Shown here: piece after piece, positions 35,137 through 45,999 of the stretch | Layout: each line of letters starts with the position of its first letter | Numbering within the stretch: position 1 is the stretch's first letter | DNA from: Bradysia coprophila | Lineage: Eukaryota > Arthropoda > Insecta > Diptera > Sciaridae | DNA: 64,000 nucleotides | Direction: 5' to 3' | Assembly: GCF_014529535.1 (NCBI RefSeq) | Contig: NW_023503616.1 | Location: 3,782,001-3,846,000 of the forward strand | Position numbers and translations under genes: made by a program | The notes under the pieces: generated by a model | Databases searched by the model: none | Seen by the model: only the letters and a program-made list of their open reading frames with translations | What the model was told of the DNA's origin: nothing

Positions 35137-35403
35137 AGGCATCGGTGCTTTTCTGAAAAGCATACATTAGGGCGATTTTTAAATAGTGGATTTTAGTTTA
35201 CTTTCGTTGATATCTTTCCATCAGAATCCTTTTTAAAAAATGTACGACCGCAATTCCGATCACAAAAGTGATAGCTTTCAACAGAAAATACATTTGATTG
35301 TAGCAGTTTGACCGGCTCTGAGAAACGTGAGCAGTCTATCATCAAAAGTAAACTAAAATCCGGTACTTAAAAATTGCTTTTCAGAAAAGCATCGGTGCCT
35401 CTT
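35137..35403. mobile_element. MITE of 267 bp
   Basis: The left end GGCATCGGTGCTTTTCTGAA pairs with the right end TTCAGAAAAGCATCGGTGCC, and inwards GGATTTTAGTTTAC pairs with GTAAACTAAAATCC. Related to the diverged copy at 34570-34840. Confidence 0.65.
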
Positions 35404-36516
35404 AAGTTTAAGTTTAAATTTGTTTCTTGGAAATATAAAAATAAATCTACATAAATCTGAATATAGAATGTTTAACAATGAAAATAAGTCGATAAGTAAT
35501 TTTTTCATCGGGGATTCATCTACAATTTATTTATTTTTCGTGCTTCTAATGACAATATGGTGGTACTTTCAAACGTAGCCTCAATGCACAGACACCAGAA
35601 CAGATAAAGTGCCTACTCGACAAACAATTATTTTCTTCGTTTGGCAACATTCGCGGTAGTTTTCATGCATGAAGTGATGAAGTGAGCAGCATTTCTCACT
35701 CAATCAGTGCGAGAGTCTCACACGCATAAGTCATAGATCCTGTGGATCCCTGGATCTCAAGTAGGTTTACTATTTTATCGAATTAACATTCTGATCCTCT
35801 TCTGGTCATTTCTCTATTTATTTCATCATCTCTCATTATATTTTTAGTTTCTGAACGAACACTGTCCTTAAAATAATATTTGGATTCATGTTCCTTACCT
35901 TACAGTGTGCGAATAGAGAGGAAGAGACTATTCGCACATTGGGTGAATAGCCAAAGTATTTTAAATGAATATTCGCGAATAGCATTTTCGTAATAGATCC
36001 CGATTTTGCACTTGATTTAGGTGGTTCCAGTAATGGGGTTTCACCTTGTTCAAAAAAATCTTTTGCTTCTTTAGCTTGACTGAACGATGAGTATAAGAAA
36101 GCTCTACTCAGATCTGAACTCATTTGTGGCATCTTTGTCGATAGCAGATGAACATGTGAGGAAAGCCTAAAATATGTGACGACAACCATTTTCTCCAACA
36201 TCAATGATCAAATTACAAAGTATTTACACTCACTCCTCCAAAAAACCGAAAGTGACTTCTCTATATATAGGGACGACAAAATTGATTTCAGTTTCCGAGT
36301 CTTGTCTGTATTTTTGAATTTATTGTCTGTCATTTTGGTTTTTTACCTATGCCTTTTCATTTTTTTAACTGCCTTTTTGAAAAGTGCTAGCTGCACTTTT
36401 GAATTTTTTGTCTGCCATTTCGGATTTTTTTTAACTCAACCATGTCTTCTGCCTTTTTATTTATTGTTAACTGCCTTTTTGACAAGTGCAAGTGCTATCT
36501 TCCCTTTTGAATTTTT
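35404..36516. other. Intergenic, no supported gene
   Basis: Two open frames of over 120 codons overlap on opposite strands near 35836-36592. One is phenylalanine/leucine-rich with simple-sequence character and the other has no motif I know. I do not call a gene. Confidence 0.35.
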
Positions 36517-37557
36517 AGACCCGTACGAAGTACTGGGGTCTTATAGGTTTACGCATACGTTTGTAACACGTCGAATTGGACTCCCTGAGTAAGGGGAAAC
36601 CTATTGTGGTTGTCTAGAGATGCCAAATCCGCGAAGAAAAAAAAATGTCCGTCTGTCTGTCTGTCTGTCTGCACGATAACTTGAGTAAAACGCATCCGAT
36701 TTTGAAAATTCTTTTTTTTTCCGTTTGGTAATGTCAAAAGACAGGCTAAGTTCGAAGATGAGTGATTTTGGGTCGACCCCTCCCGAGCTGTGGCCCAATA
36801 AGTGCTTTACGGTTTTTCGAAGATATCTCCGGACATTTAAACGTTAAACTTGTAAGTGATACGTCAAATAAAAGGTATTTACAATACCGATCGACAAAAA
36901 AAAAGTTTATGGAAATCGGATGACCGACTCGTGAGTTAGACCCCTTGGTGTGGAACAGGCACAGGGCGGCAAGCAGTTTTTGCTTGTAGGTCGGCCACAT
37001 TTGAACATATTTCGTCTGTTTTAGCTTTATTAGATAGGTATTGACCGTACCAATCAGGGAAAATTATGAAATTATGTTCTCCGGAGCGTGAGCTAGGTCT
37101 CTTGGAGTGAGCTCTTATCTGGCTACTCGGCCGTACAGTGAACGTGGAGTATTTTGTCAATATCTCGAGTAAATTTTGACCGAATTTCATGATTTTTTTT
37201 TTGTTTGAAAGGTATTAACGAATGTAAAGCGTCGGTACTATTTCCGGTCTCCTAACAAAATGGCTGCCGGCGGCCATATTGGATTTTAATAAAAGTGATA
37301 TATATTGGGAAAAATGGTACTTAGAGTGTTTCTGTTAACATGGAAATAATTTGTTTTGTGTGTGGGGTGTTTCAGGCATTTCATATATGGACATCTATAT
37401 ATATCTATATTCATCCATATTGAGCTATATACAGGCATATAGAGCTATATAATAGCATATTCATCTGTGAAATGTTTATTTATTGGAAAATATAGGTAAA
37501 TATAGCAGTATATAGCTGTTTAAATAGGAATTTATGAAAGTTGACTTCGTACGGGGC
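36517..37557 (+). mobile_element. CGTACG-ended repeat element, copy 1
   Basis: Begins CCCGTACGAAGTACTGGGGT and ends near CTTCGTACGGGGCTG, an inverted terminal relation (GTACGAAGT / ACTTCGTAC). Internal landmarks are a TCTG microsatellite (GTCTGTCTGTCTGTCTG near 36650), TTGAGTAAAACGCATCCGAT and GACTCGTGAGTTAGACCCCT. No coding capacity recognised. It ends with a small hairpin TTGCCTCCGGCAA. Confidence 0.6.
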
Positions 37558-37884
37558 TGTCTATATTGCCTCCGGCAATTTATTTGTATATGCTAACAAG
37601 GCAAAGAAAGATAATGTAAGTGATTTTAAAGGGCGAATAGCTTTTCAGTAGAGAATGAAGTAAAAGAAATGAAGAGTTTCACAGTAAAGGCTTTTGATAC
37701 GAATAGGTGTTTCGTACGGGTCGGCGTTAGCTATGTTTTGTATGCAATTTTGGTTTTTTAAACTCAACTAACTCTTCTGCCTTTTTATTTAGTTTCAAAT
37801 GCCTTTTTTATCTCCAAAATTATTCATTTTAATGAAGAAATTGGATTTTACTAGATTTATCGATCAATGAGGAGTAACAGGCAA

Positions 37885-38296
37885 GCATAGCTTGAGAGAA
37901 ATTTTAATGGAATTAATTTTGTCATTGAATGACGCTCAGTATGAACTCAACTCGAACAATTAAGTTCTTGAACATATTATTGAAGCATCAACATTTCGGC
38001 ATATCGTGCCAATCGTCAATCAAGTCATTCAACTTGATATGTTGATATGGGTAACTGAACCGACTGTTCTAGTTGAGTTCATACTGAGCGTCACTCCAGG
38101 ACCGTAGCCAGACTTTAAATTCCGAGTGCGCTAGGGGGGGCGCAAGGTCCAAAAAAATTATTTTGTATGGGAAAAATTAAAAAAAATTGAAAAAATGACT
38201 TCTCTAGAAGGGCCGCCCCCCCTGCGCCCCATCTAGATACGGCCCTGCGTCACTCAATGACAAAATTAATTCCATTAAAATTTCTCTCAAGCTATG
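37885..38296. mobile_element. Foldback element interrupted by a hAT-like MITE
   Basis: The left arm CATAGCTTGAGAGAAATTTT ... TGACGCTCAGTATGAACTCA pairs with a right arm that is split at 38097-38247. Removing the insert and one copy of its target duplication restores continuous complementarity with a single mismatch, which proves the order of events. Confidence 0.8.
38097..38247. mobile_element. hAT-like MITE, CAGGACCGTAGCC family
   Basis: 151 bp, left end CAGGACCGTAGCCAG, right end ATACGGCCCTG, flanked by the 8-bp direct repeat CGTCACTC (38089-38096 and 38248-38255). An 8-bp duplication and CAGRR-type ends are typical of the hAT superfamily. The interior has G- and C-runs (GGGGGGGCGC and CCGCCCCCCC) that pair. 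Confidence 0.85.
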
Positions 38297-38371
38297 TAGA
38301 GAGCTATGTAGCTAATAGACACCCGTTGAACGTTTCTCGGATAAAAACAAGAGACTCCTCGCCATTTTTAG

Positions 38372-39612
38372 CCCCGTACGAAGTACGAAGGGGCTTATAG
38401 GATTACGATGCCGTGTGTAATTGATGGAATTCGAAGCAGACGGTAAGGGCAAAGTGTTTGCCTATGTTCATAGATGACGAATCCGCAATAAAAATTTGGG
38501 CCGTCTGTCCGTCTGTCTGTCACGTCGATATCTTGAGTAAATCAAATCCGATTTCAAAATCTTTTTCCCTGAAAGATAGTCAAAATAGTGAGGCTAAGTT
38601 CGAAGATGGGCCTTCGTGAGTTAGGGCCACCTAAGTGATTTAAGGTCTTTTGGTGATATTTATGGCAAAATAAACGATGGAAATGTAAATGACACGGCAA
38701 ATGATAGGTATTGTCAATACCAATCCAGGAAAAAAAAGTTTTTTAAAATCGGGTGAGTGGACCGTGAGTTAGGGCCTTAGAAGTGAAAAGCTACTAGGGC
38801 CCTATGTGTATTTTACATTGAACTCGAGTAAATTTCATTCGTTTTTCGTAATTTTTGTGTCATTTGGAAGGTAATCAAAGGCCGAATAGAATGTTGTTGA
38901 AAAAAAAATTAAATTTGGGTCCTCGGACTAAGGCCGCTACTAGGGCCCTATGCGTATTTTACATACAACTCGAGTAAATTTCATCCGTTTTTCGTAATTT
39001 TTGTTTCATTTGAAAGATAATCGAACACCGAATAGAATGTTGTTGAAAAAAAAAAAATTTGGGTCCTCGGACTAAGGCCGCTACTAGGGCCCTAGTCGTA
39101 TTTTACATACAACTCGAGTAAATTTCATCCGTTTTTCGTAATTTTTGTTTCATTTGAAAGATAATCGAACACCGAATAGAATGTTGTTGAAAAGAAAATT
39201 AAATTTGGGTCCTTGGACTAAGGCCGTTACTAGGGCCCTATGTGTATTTTACATATAACTCGAGCAAATTTCATCCGTTTTTCGTAATTTGTGTTTCATT
39301 TGGAAGGTAATCAAAGGCCGAATAGAATGTTGTTGAAAAAAAAATTAAATTTGGGTCCTCGAACTAAGGCCGCTACTAGGGCCCTGTGTGTATTTTGAAT
39401 ATAACTCGAGCAAATTTCATCCGTTTTTCGTATTTTTTGTTTCATTTGGAAGGTAATCAAAGGCCGAATAGAATGTAGTTGAAAAAAAAAAAAAAATTTG
39501 GATCCTCGGACTGAGGCCGATACTAGGCCCTATGTGTATTTATACTAAATAAATTAAAATTTTAGGGCTATTTGAAATTTTTGTTTTATTTGAAAGGAAC
39601 GTCGTACGGGGC
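38372..39612 (+). mobile_element. CGTACG-ended repeat element, copy 2
   Basis: Begins CCCCGTACGAAGTACGAAGG and ends CGTCGTACGGGGCTTCG followed by the hairpin ATTGCGCTATGCGCAAT. It shares the head (GGCTTATAGG-TTACG), the GTCCGTCTGTCTGTC run and TTGAGTAAA-C--ATCCGATTT with copy 1, and additionally carries the tandem array at 38787-39525. Confidence 0.65.
38787..39525 (+). repeat. Tandem array of ~146-bp units
   Basis: The motif CTACTAGGGCCCTA recurs at about 38791, 38937, 39081, 39227, 39373 and 39520, giving spacings of 144-147 bp. Each unit includes AACTCGAG-AAATTTCATCCG, TTTTTCGTAATTTTTGTTTC and GAATAGAATGTTGTTGAAAA plus an A-run, then GGGTCCTCGGACTAAGGCCG. Confidence 0.85.
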
Positions 39613-40419
39613 TTCGTAATTGCGCTATGCGCAATTTCTAAGATGTACACATTTCATAATAATTTAATACGGGGCTCAGTCGCAGCAGACGCTCCGACTG
39701 TTCTGATGGCTCGTTTATATATCATAGATGTTCATATATAGAGCCTTCATTTTTTCTCTACAGACCATTAGATGAGAATCGGTCGGTTGGCTAAATTCCG
39801 AGATATATTTTTTTGAAAAAGTTATGATTACTTGCCCCGCCGAATATAACGTTTAAAAATAAGTTGTTCTTCGAAAAGATCACCTTTTCTCACCCAGAAT
39901 TAATATAAGTTCCACTAGCCGATTAAAAAAATCCAAGGGTAGAAAAATACTCGTTTTGTCATTTGGAAGCATGAAAAACGTTGCGTTCACCTCGGTGAAA
40001 ATAGAAAATTCTGAATCGCTTCTAGTAACTATTGTTCCCGATTGTCAGATCAAAGAAAATCTGAACGAAACATAAACGTAACCATAATCTATCAAAACTT
40101 TCAATTTCCTTTTATAAACGAATTGAAAAATATCAATGACTGTACTTGAAGATGAAACCCTATGAAAAACTTACCACCGTCTTCTAAATGCTCTGCTGTT
40201 CGGGCCTTTAAACTTTGTTTACCAAATAGTTATCAACACATACTGGATGTTAACTTAATTTTTGGTAGATTACGGCATTAATAGGAGAAGGCAGGACTGG
40301 ATGTTGGACGTCTGTTAAACTATAGCAAAATAAAAGGCAATATTAATTTTAGAAGAACAGAAAATTAACAACAATCATTACTTGTTATTGGGCGAACTGC
40401 ATACCGTAAAATTGTCATT
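39613..40419. other. Intergenic, nothing recognised
   Basis: AT-rich, without a supported gene. Confidence 0.4.
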
Positions 40420-40804
40420 TTAAAAATCGAATTGATTTATTCCTTCATCTTCATCCACGTCCATAACACATCTATTGGAATTTTCTTTCCATAAACTGAA
40501 AATATATTTTGTTTATGTTTTAAATACATTGTGTAAATACTCTTGCTTCAAAATGGCCTTAAAACGATGCAGCTAGATTTACTTATGTGCGAAAATAGTA
40601 ATTGAAATTATACCTCTCTAAGAATTCACCAAACTTATCGTCATCCATTACAATATCCATACTAATAACCTCTTCAATGAATTCGTTAAACTCATCTATA
40701 GGCCCCAGATCACTAACGGGATGTCGATTGAAAATAAAAATTCCATTTTTATTTAACATAACATACGCAAGAAATATAAATAAAATAATGATGGATTCTT
40801 TCAA
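40420..40804 (-). CDS. Possible small acidic ORF, unrecognised
   Basis: Two possible exons on the minus strand (40614-40804 and 40420-40495) join in frame through an AG|GTATAA donor and a TTTTCAG acceptor. They encode a hydrophobic stretch (SIIILFIFLAYVML) followed by an acidic region (DEFNEFIEEVISMDIVMDDD). The frame has no ATG at its upstream end and abuts the foldback element at 40821, so its 5' end may have been cut off by that insertion. It could be chance. Confidence 0.25.
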
Positions 40805-40820
40805 GACACTGATAGTGCGT

Positions 40821-41369
40821 TGATTCTTTTGAAAAACAGCCCACTGAAATCGGACGCATTTTCTTTTGGAATTTTTTATATGTACCTAGACAGGACTTCG
40901 ACCTTAGAAGCCAAATCCACTTTCAAAAAAATTCTTCGAAGCCAGAAGAATATGGACACTTACACAGTTCAGCTTCTTTTTCATCGTAGATGCATCCAAA
41001 CCGTATAAGACCCAACAGCACATAAAATTACCTTTCAAATGATACCACAAGACCATGTACGTTTCGTGTACCTCGAGAAATTTCTGTAAGAACAGTGTAA
41101 GTCTTCGATTGAAAACGTCAACTGCACATTTTTCAGTGTGAATGAATTTTAAACCCAAACCCTGTACGGCTCGCGTAACTGGAGAAATTTTTGTAAGAAA
41201 AGTGCAAGTTTTCAGTTTTTGTTCACCTTCCCCCAGCTACACAAGCTTCGAAGAATTTTTTTGAAAGTGGATTTGGCTTCTAGGGTCGAAGTCCTGTCTA
41301 GGTACATATAAAAAAATCCAATAGAAAATGCGTCCGATTTCAGTAGGCTGTTTTTCAAAAGAATCCCTC
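40821..41369. mobile_element. Foldback element A, 549 bp
   Basis: Arms 40821-40941 and 41247-41369. The left arm reads GATTCTTTTGAAAAACAGCC, then GAAATCGGACGCATTTTCTT and CCTAGACAGGACTTCGACC; the right arm is the inverse, ending AAAAGAATCCCTC. The terminus is shared with the larger foldback at 43463-44687. It sits directly against the truncated end of the HTH_psq frame. Confidence 0.75.
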
Positions 41370-41678
41370 ATAATACCTATGGTTTTGCATCGCTTCCTTG
41401 ACATCAGCAACGAACACTGTTCCTTCTCTAGTTTGAATATTATCAATAGTAGAAGCTGCCAATGCTTCTGTACGTTTAATATTCGCAGCAGATCTTGGTT
41501 TTGACTTGTATTTGGACCAGTAATGACGCTGGATAGTAGCTCTCGGAATGTTACATATTTTTTCCGCCTTTTCGAATGACACTCCATGTTTTCGGACATA
41601 TTCCACAGCCCTTTGCAATGAAATCCAATTCGGTGAACCTGGGACATACCGTCTTTGCACGCGTTGTTGCCTTAACAT
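41355..41678 (-). pseudogene. Truncated pogo/Tigger-type transposase, HTH_psq part
   Basis: Frame of 107 codons starting MLRQQRVQRRYVPGSPNWIS. Residues about 20-55 form a Psq-type helix-turn-helix: LQRAVEYVRKHGVSFEKAEK followed by ICNIPRATIQRHYW. This is the DNA-binding N-terminus of pogo/Tigger/jerky-like transposases and of Psq-domain proteins. No CENP-B HTH or DDE catalytic part follows, because the frame runs into foldback element A; its last three or four codons are inside that element. It is therefore a remnant. A host Psq-domain gene is less likely. Confidence 0.6.
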
Positions 41679-42239
41679 TTTTCTTTTGCTTTTTAAAAAC
41701 TGCTGTAGTAAACAAAACTTTTACTGGAATGTATACTGTACACACTTATGTTAAACAAATGGTCTCATCAACTATACAATTATTTAATACAACAATTAAT
41801 TTGTTAGTTCTGTCACATAAGCTTTTCACGACGAATTTCCATGTGTCTGGCTGTTAGAGCAAATTTTTCTCTGGGTTGAAATGAAAAATATGTTTGTTTC
41901 AGTTGCGCAAGATAATGGGACTGTTCATGCATACGTTATGGAGTACATGCAGACAGAGAAGGCAGTCGCTGACAATGATGTTTTACTCAAAGTACTTATG
42001 TATTGGATATTATGGTTAAATCCCACACACACACATGAGAAAATGTAAATGTAGACATCGCTCAGAGCGTTATAAAATATAAATATATACGAATATTGTT
42101 ATATATATACACGTTATGTATATTCTATTGTATACAAAGGGAAATGCTCTTTGAAAACTAAAGTTCTTCATTTTCGCCTAATTTTATTACGTTTCTAGTA
42201 CATTTTTTTCAGGTTGAGATAGTGAGCTGGGAATAGTTC

Positions 42240-42379
42240 TTTGTGTACTTGGTTTGGACGATGTATTTAAGCTATTTTCGCAAGCGTAAAAAACTCAACA
42301 AAAAAATTTCATGCAGAGGGAAAAAATCGAGAGAAAATTTCCAAAATTGACCTCGATTTTGTCCCCAAGGTATGAAAAA
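42240..42379 (+). repeat. Dispersed repeat R2, degraded copy
   Basis: Retains GTGTACTTGGTTTGGACGAT, TTTCATGCAGAGGG and GAGAAAATT--CAAAATTG in the same order as the two good copies, ending in GTATGAAAAATG. The first hairpin has been largely lost. Confidence 0.55.
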
Positions 42380-42589
42380 TGTATCTGCAAATACTGCAAA
42401 TACTTTCCTAAAGTTGCTTAACTTGGTTATCGTAGATCGTAGCTCATAAAAATTTATGGAGTAAATATAATAAATAATTATTGAATTGTAATCCAATTTA
42501 AAAAAAAATGTTGGCCTCGATTAGGATTTGAACTTGTATTGTTTATTATGATTGCTATCAATCTATGCAATCGATGATAATATTTCCAA

Positions 42590-42845
42590 ATAATCGATAC
42601 AATATCAATCGAATTTTTTATCGATAATCGATAAATATCCACAGATTAACAGTCGATATTTACCGATTATCAGTCGATATTTACTGATTTTCAGCCGATA
42701 TTGACCGATTAACAGTTGATATTTACTTATCAACAGTCGATATTCTACCGATTATCAGTTGATATTTATCGATTATCGATAAAACATTCGATTGATATTG
42801 ACTTTTTGAAAATATCGATAATCGATTCTAAGGAATTATCGAACA
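42590..42845. repeat. TCGATATTTACCGATTATCAG degenerate array
   Basis: Repeated units of about 20-24 bp built on CAGTCGATATTTACCGATTA, bounded by ATCGATAATCGAT palindromes. Related to the purer array at 54575-54880. Confidence 0.7.
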
Positions 42846-43462
42846 TGCATGCCTATCTTTAGAAGATTAGGTTGTTCAGACTGCACTTGTTATTGGACAT
42901 AAAAGGCTGTTAGTGAGGTCTCTAAACAAAAAAAAGAAAGCATTAGTTGGAAATGCTTGGCTGAATTTGTTTTGAACGACCGTATTGTAGTTGACTAAAA
43001 CTCCTGGGTTTTCGTTCACGGGTTTTCTTCTTGTTGTTTGCATTAAATTGGTCGTTTGAAGTTTTTTGATGTTCATTTTCTTTAGAATTATTTGATCTGT
43101 AACAGAATTTTTTGTTTAATTATTTAATTTGTAAAACTGAAAGGTTGAATCTCGATTAATTATAACAAGTTGCTGCATATTACTATACGTAAGGTAATGC
43201 AATGATTTTGATTAATAAGTTACTTTGAACTTTAAAAATGATCCACGGTGTGGTTGAACTGTTGGTTTTACAATTTCATGATGTAGTATTCCGTACTACT
43301 GGATCTATTCGGCTGTCTATGAATAAATTCTTTATATTTTCTACATTTTGTGTTGGCTTATTAGCCTCTGGAACCTGGAAAACCAACATGAACAAAGTCT
43401 AAAAACGGCGCGCCGACTTTTTTCTTTCTCTATGCCTAAAATGATCAGGAGATCATTACCAA

Positions 43463-44687
43463 GAGGGATTCTTTTGAAAAGCCGCCTACCAAAATCGGAC
43501 CTATTTCGCCTGGGATTGATATATACATGGTTTGAAAGGTCTTTGCCAGTAGACCTCAAAACAGGCCTCACGGGGTCCTAGCCACACCTGGTTGCTGGTT
43601 GAACATCTCCGAAGTTGGTAAAATGGTGATTTTTATCCGAATTTTTTGGTCGTCATAAACGATCGTCCCGGGCGAGAGTGGGCTCGTTGGAAAGCTGAGT
43701 TCAAGTAGTTTCGGGTCATGCCTAGTTTAATTTAATTCATTGATATATGTTTACAGAAATCTGCAAGAAAAATTTTCAAAATCTGTGTGAACTTTAGACA
43801 GGTCTGGGCTGGTACTGATGACGCTTAATGGGAACCTAACATGCTAGTCGTAACCAACATTGTCTAAGCTTTCCATTGATACCCCATTTGCAGTGCTGGT
43901 GATTGCTGGCGAGTTTTACGAGTAGCAGTTGTGCTGTTATGTCGGCAATCACCAGCACTGCAAAAAATTAAGATTGGCTCACCTAGTTTGTGTATATTAC
44001 GTAGGTGGAAGCACGGGGTTTCGAACATTTAGTTTTTTCATGTTGCAGATATTGCAGTGTCAAATTCTGTCCAAGATGTGACATATTTGCAAGGTATTGG
44101 CCTTTTTTACAAAGTATAATCAGCGTAACCTCCGTAAAAAGAATCTTGAATCTGACAAGAGCACGTGTGCCAACGTGTAAAAAACAAATGTTCAAAAACC
44201 CCTGCTGAACCGTGGCGATCCTCTTGTCAAACGGACAGTACATAAACAAATTCCATCATTTAATGGGGTATCAATGGAAAGCTTAGACAATGTATGTTAC
44301 GACTAGCATGTTAGGTTCCCATTAAGCGTCATCAGTACCAGCCCAGACCTGTCTAAAGTTCACACAGATTTTGAAAATTTTTCTTGCAGATTTCTGCAAA
44401 CATATATCAATGAATTAAATTAAACTAGGCTTGACCCGAAACTACTTGAACTCAGCTTTCCAACGAGCCCACTCTCGCCCGGGACGATCGTCTATGACGG
44501 CCAAAAAATTCGGATAAAAATAACCATTTTACCAACTTCGGAGATGTTCAACCAGCAACCAGGTGTGGCTAGAGACCGTGTGAGGCCTGTTTTGAGGTCT
44601 ACTGGCAAAGACCTTTCAAACCATGTATATATCAATCCCAGGCGAAATGGGTCCGATTTTGGTAGGCGGCTTTTCAAAAGAATCCCT
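43463..44687. mobile_element. Foldback element B, 1,225 bp, with nested repeats
   Basis: Arms of 426 bp each (43463-43888 and 44262-44687), nearly identical over their full length. The left end is GAGGGATTCTTTTGAAAAGC and the right end is its inverse. Between the arms lie a separate short hairpin (43888-43963, GCAGTGCTGGTGATTGC / GCAATCACCAGCACTGC) and dispersed repeat R1. No open frame resembling a transposase; the open frames in the arms mirror each other. Confidence 0.85.
43966..44263 (+). repeat. Dispersed repeat R1, copy 2
   Basis: Copy of the 31025-31322 sequence in the same orientation, located between the arms of foldback element B. Confidence 0.8.
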
Positions 44688-45261
44688 CCGATAATAATTA
44701 GGAAAGAAAACTACTTTGCATTACACTTTTAATTAGACTTTGTTCAACCACACCGTGGATCTTGAAAATGAATTTGAAAACAAATAAACATTCATCGGCA
44801 TTTCTCACCTCCTAATCCAATACTGTTGATTCATGGTTTACAAGGATTTAATTATACACACAAGAGCTCTTTTCTTAAGTATATACTGCGCATCCGTCGC
44901 AGGCGATGTGCAAACCCAACTTTGAACATCATACGATTATTTATAAGAATATTTATTCCATTCATTTATTTATTCATTCACTGAGAAGGAAGTATAGCAC
45001 ATAGACGGAACCAATATCAACGGAATCGCAATGGTAAATCGTGTATTCCACTAAAATAAATTTTTAATAATCATTTTGGTCCGTGTGTAATACACACTGT
45101 GTATTGACTGTTTAATTGTGTTGTGGAACAACAATAGTACATTGAATGACAAGGGGCGAAAGTAAAAAAATTCAACCGTGTGCGAGAGTTGATGCCCGCG
45201 CCGAAGGCAAGGGCCTCAATCGCACAGGTTTAATTTTTTTACTTTTGCCCCGAGTCGTTCA

Positions 45262-45938
45262 TACTATTTTTTTTGATACCAACATTGAAAATTGATACGT
45301 ATCGCAAACATCGCAACAAAATGTTGAAATAAAAAGGCATTTAGCCAGAAAATGCGGGGGTCCAGGGGGCGGCAGCCCCCTGGTATATGAAAAATTTAAT
45401 AATTTAGCCATCACAACAAAAACACACACAAAAATTAAGATATAACTAACAAATCATTCAGTAACAATAGTCATTTGTGTACCTGTTTTGGACGATTGAT
45501 TTTAGGCAATTTCGCGGATTGTAGGCCGAACGAAGTGAGGCTTACAAGCGAAAGTGCCTTAAATCAACCGTCCCAAACAGGTGCACATGTGAGTTTTCAT
45601 GCAGAGGGCCGGAAACCCGAGAAAATTCGAAAAATTGCCCTCATTTTCGGCCCCGAAGCATGAAAAAAGTATCAACTTTGTATGCTAATTTCAATAAGAA
45701 CACTGGCGCACAGTGTTTTACAATTTTGATCAAAGTATTCTGCATAATATGAGCGGATTTTGTTGACAACTCGACTCATTTCTCTCATTTTCTGTGACGT
45801 CAGTCACTTTCGCTGTTCGTTCAGTTGCGTTCGCTCTTCGTTAAGTACTTTCTCCCCGTGGGATGCATTTTTTTACTTTCGCCCCTCATATGCGGGGCGA
45901 AAGTATCATTTTTCAATGTTGGTATCAAAAAAAAGTAA
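45262..45938. mobile_element. Composite inverted-repeat element containing R2
   Basis: TACTATTTTTTTTGATACCA and ACATTGAAAATTGATAC at 45262-45299 pair with TATCATTTTTCAATGTTGGT and ATCAAAAAAAAGTA at 45904-45938. Inside are the hairpin CCAGGGGGCGGCAGCCCCCT (45362-45383) and R2 copy 2. GGGGCGAAAGTA motifs occur near both ends. Confidence 0.55.
45473..45666 (+). repeat. Dispersed double-hairpin repeat R2, copy 2
   Basis: Nearly identical to 33516-33709 and in the same orientation. Confidence 0.8.
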
Positions 45939-45999
45939 AATATGGTTTATCGTTTTAGCAAATATTCAGTGATATAGCAATGAAATTATGAATCGAAAT

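Noticed and set aside
35836-36592. Overlapping frames of 122 and 138 codons on opposite strands
   Set aside because: One is Phe/Leu-rich low complexity (repeated CCTTTTT-type tracts). The other has no motif and no splice or poly(A) context.
38787-39525. Tandem units considered as a CRISPR array
   Set aside because: The ~146-bp units are direct tandem copies without unique spacers, and the genome is eukaryotic.
43348-44732. Several 60-90 codon frames in the arms of foldback element B
   Set aside because: The same frames appear mirrored in both arms, so they reflect the inverted repeat and are not genes.
33516-45666. R2 copies considered as the two LTRs of a 12-kb retrotransposon
   Set aside because: They fold as hairpins and lack TG..CA ends, a primer-binding site and polypurine tract, and no gag/pol lies between them.
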